Of a stretch of DNA of 7,829 nucleotides, positions 6,707 through 7,829 are shown piece by piece. The stretch comes from JAVBNU01 sp031551265 (GTDB taxonomy: Bacteria > Cyanobacteriota > Vampirovibrionia > Gastranaerophilales > Gastranaerophilaceae): contig JAVBNU010000084.1 of assembly GCA_031551265.1 (NCBI GenBank), positions 1 through 7,829 on the forward strand, in the 5' to 3' direction. Position 1 is the first letter of the stretch, and each line of letters starts with the position of its first letter. A program made the translations under genes and the position numbers. A model generated the notes under the pieces. That model was given only the letters and a program-made list of their open reading frames with translations. It was not told the origin of the DNA and ran no database searches.

Positions 6707-6735
6707 ATCATAGCTCAAACTTGCTTAAATATCAA
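6707..6735 (-). promoter_or_regulatory. sigma-70-type promoter for the Clp_N-rimI-bioY unit
   Basis: Read on the minus strand, TTGATA at 6735-6730 matches the -35 consensus TTGACA at five of six positions. TATGAT at 6712-6707 matches the -10 consensus TATAAT at five of six. The spacer is exactly 17 bases. The predicted transcription start is near 6700, giving a leader of roughly 20 bases that contains the GAGG site. It lies wholly in the 63-base gap between the TPR gene and the Clp_N gene, so the downstream genes can be expressed independently of the TPR gene. No operator palindrome is evident. Confidence 0.65.
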
Positions 6736-6743
6736 AACGCACT

Positions 6744-7829
6744 TTACTTTTTAATCATCTTACTGGCTTCAGCGATATCCTGATCAATTTCGTTAATCCA
6801 ATCCTGAGCTTGCATCGTCATAGCCAGCTCTCTGGTCTTTTTATAATCTTGCACTGCGGCTTGATAGTTCTGTAAATTAAACTTCGCATGACCTCTTTGA
6901 TAATATGAGTCGATATCATTAGGATCCATTGATATAGCTTTAGTGAAATCCTCAATAGCGCCTTTATAATCGCCCATACCGCCTTTTACAGCTCCACGGC
7001 TTTTAAAAGCACCCAGCGAGTTAGGATTGATAGATAAAACTATATTAAAATCATTCAACGCGCCCGGCAAATCGTTGGAATTTGCATTCAGGTATCCACG
7101 CATCAAATACGTATTGTCATCATTAGGTTTTAGCATTGCAGCTTTTGTTAAATCAGATTTTGCACCGTCTAAGTCATTTATCTGCATTTTAACAGCAGCT
7201 CTTGTAATAAGTGCGTCATAAAGCTTTGGGTCAACGGAAAGTGCGCTGTTTAAATCACTTAAGGCGCCCTTGTAATCTTCACCCTCAATTTTAACTTTCG
7301 CCATTTCGAAATAATCACTCGCATCACCCGTTCCAACTGGAGCTTTAGTAGCTTGGGCGTAATCAGCAAGCGGGTTTTCAGAATAATTTTTGTTAACGGT
7401 ATTAGCGCGAGTGTTACCAAAGTCATATTCACTGTATTTATTGGCAGGTTGTATGTTGTTTGCACCAACACTTGCAGGATTACTTGCCGGTTGAGCCTGA
7501 ACACGTTGTGGCTGCATATTATTACCCGCAGGATGTACAGGTGCATCCGACGCACCGTACATTTGCCCTACACTCGTTCTTGCAGGATTTTTCGGCGTAA
7601 TTATCTCTCGCTCCTGAGCATAATTTGTATTCGAATATTGATAATCGTCATATGAAGAATTACCCATTGTCGGTGGCGCAGGCGTACTTGAAGAGCCAAA
7701 CATCTGCCCTACACTCGTTCTACCGCCTTGACCACTTGGAAGAGTCGGTACAGATTGAACTTCGCGCTGTCCGTAAGTGCCGTAATTACCTTCATCGTAG
7801 TACGCAGGACTTTGTTTTTGCTGTGGAAG
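6744..7829 (-). CDS. TPR-repeat protein with low-complexity N-terminal region (5' end outside window)
   Basis: The frame is open from the window edge to the TAA at 6746-6744, so 361 residues are visible and the true start lies beyond 7829. The first roughly 170 visible residues are low-complexity, rich in Gln, Asn, Pro, Ser, Ala, Tyr and Gly, and probably disordered. They include two copies of RTSVGQM(F/Y)G(S/A)S, encoded at 7560-7580 and 7701-7721. After them come five tandem 34-residue tetratricopeptide repeats (7322-6813), each with the A-[YF]-x-x-R-[GA] and DP/NP-type signatures, such as GDYKGAIEDFTKAISMDPND. A short helical tail ending in KMIKK follows. TPR solenoids bind peptides or other proteins, so a scaffold or assembly role is likely, but the partner cannot be told from here. 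Cell location is unknown because the N-terminus is missing. The ATG at 7701-7703 is internal: it falls inside the repeated motif, and the same repeat style continues upstream of it. Confidence 0.88.
   Translation of the reverse strand, partial: LPQQKQSPAYYDEGNYGTYGQREVQSVPTLPSGQGGRTSVGQMFGSSSTPAPPTMGNSSYDDYQYSNTNYAQEREIITPKNPARTSVGQMYGASDAPVHPAGNNMQPQRVQAQPASNPASVGANNIQPANKYSEYDFGNTRANTVNKNYSENPLADYAQATKAPVGTGDASDYFEMAKVKIEGEDYKGALSDLNSALSVDPKLYDALITRAAVKMQINDLDGAKSDLTKAAMLKPNDDNTYLMRGYLNANSNDLPGALNDFNIVLSINPNSLGAFKSRGAVKGGMGDYKGAIEDFTKAISMDPNDIDSYYQRGHAKFNLQNYQAAVQDYKKTRELAMTMQAQDWINEIDQDIAEASKMIKK
7560..7580 (-). repeat. 21-bp direct repeat, copy 2 (in the TPR gene)
   Basis: This 21-base stretch matches 7701-7721 at 20 of 21 positions, with one C/T difference. 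The two copies start 141 bases apart, which is 47 codons, so both are in frame and encode the repeated RTSVGQM in the low-complexity region. It is most likely a duplicated peptide motif rather than a mobile or regulatory element. Confidence 0.85.
7701..7721 (-). repeat. 21-bp direct repeat, copy 1 (in the TPR gene)
   Basis: This is the partner of the copy at 7560-7580, the two sharing 20 of 21 bases. It encodes the first RTSVGQM motif, in the context GGRTSVGQMFGSS. The apparent ATG of a shorter open frame is the Met codon of this motif. Confidence 0.85.

Noticed and set aside
7701..7703. ATG at 7701-7703 (minus strand) as the start of the TPR gene
   Set aside because: The frame is open upstream to the window edge, the Met lies inside a repeated peptide motif, and no ribosome-binding site precedes it.
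1..7829. Defence island, mobile element, CRISPR array, tRNA or riboswitch
   Set aside because: No direct-repeat array, transposase, integrase, inverted terminal repeats, cloverleaf or recognisable riboswitch core was seen. In particular, the short gap ahead of the bioY-containing unit is too small for an aptamer.

Overview
The window is a compact, moderately AT-rich bacterial chromosomal segment with almost no non-coding DNA. Genes overlap or sit within a few bases of each other, starts are ATG or TTG, and all three standard stops (TAA, TAG, TGA) are used, so it is genetic code 11. No rRNA, tRNA, CRISPR array, insertion sequence or prophage module was seen. Signal peptides are of the ordinary Sec type and ribosome-binding sites are AGGAG/GAGG-like. 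The direct nadK-recN link, the RecN H-loop written ITHQP, the ClpC-like N domains and the low GC would fit a non-photosynthetic cyanobacterial relative (Vampirovibrionia/Melainabacteria, Gastranaerophilales-like). That placement comes from memory of these families and is only a lean; a Clostridia-type Firmicute is the main alternative.

Plus-strand half (1-3934): the 3' end of NAD kinase (nadK) overlaps the start of recN, a complete DNA-repair SMC-like ATPase. Twelve bases after recN comes a 321-residue secreted or envelope protein of unknown function. After a 94-base gap comes a second exported protein, with a carboxypeptidase-regulatory-like beta domain followed by what looks like a beta-sandwich.

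Minus-strand half (7829-3931): a 5'-truncated TPR protein with a low-complexity N-terminal part is followed, after 63 bases holding a good sigma-70-type promoter (TTGATA, 17 bases, TATGAT), by a tight four-gene unit. Its members are a 455-residue protein made of three tandem Clp N-terminal domains and no AAA+ ATPase, then rimI (ribosomal-protein N-acetyltransferase), bioY (biotin-uptake S component) and a 68-residue cysteine-containing protein. The rimI start abuts the preceding stop, rimI and bioY overlap, and bioY is 16 bases from the small gene. The two halves converge at a TTAG tetranucleotide that holds a stop codon for each strand, leaving no room for a terminator.

The most notable item is the triple Clp_N protein. 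All six of its half-repeats keep the glutamate that, in ClpC, helps bind phosphoarginine or adaptors, yet it has no ATPase ring. It could be a multivalent reader, adaptor or decoy for a Clp protease system. That role is inference.
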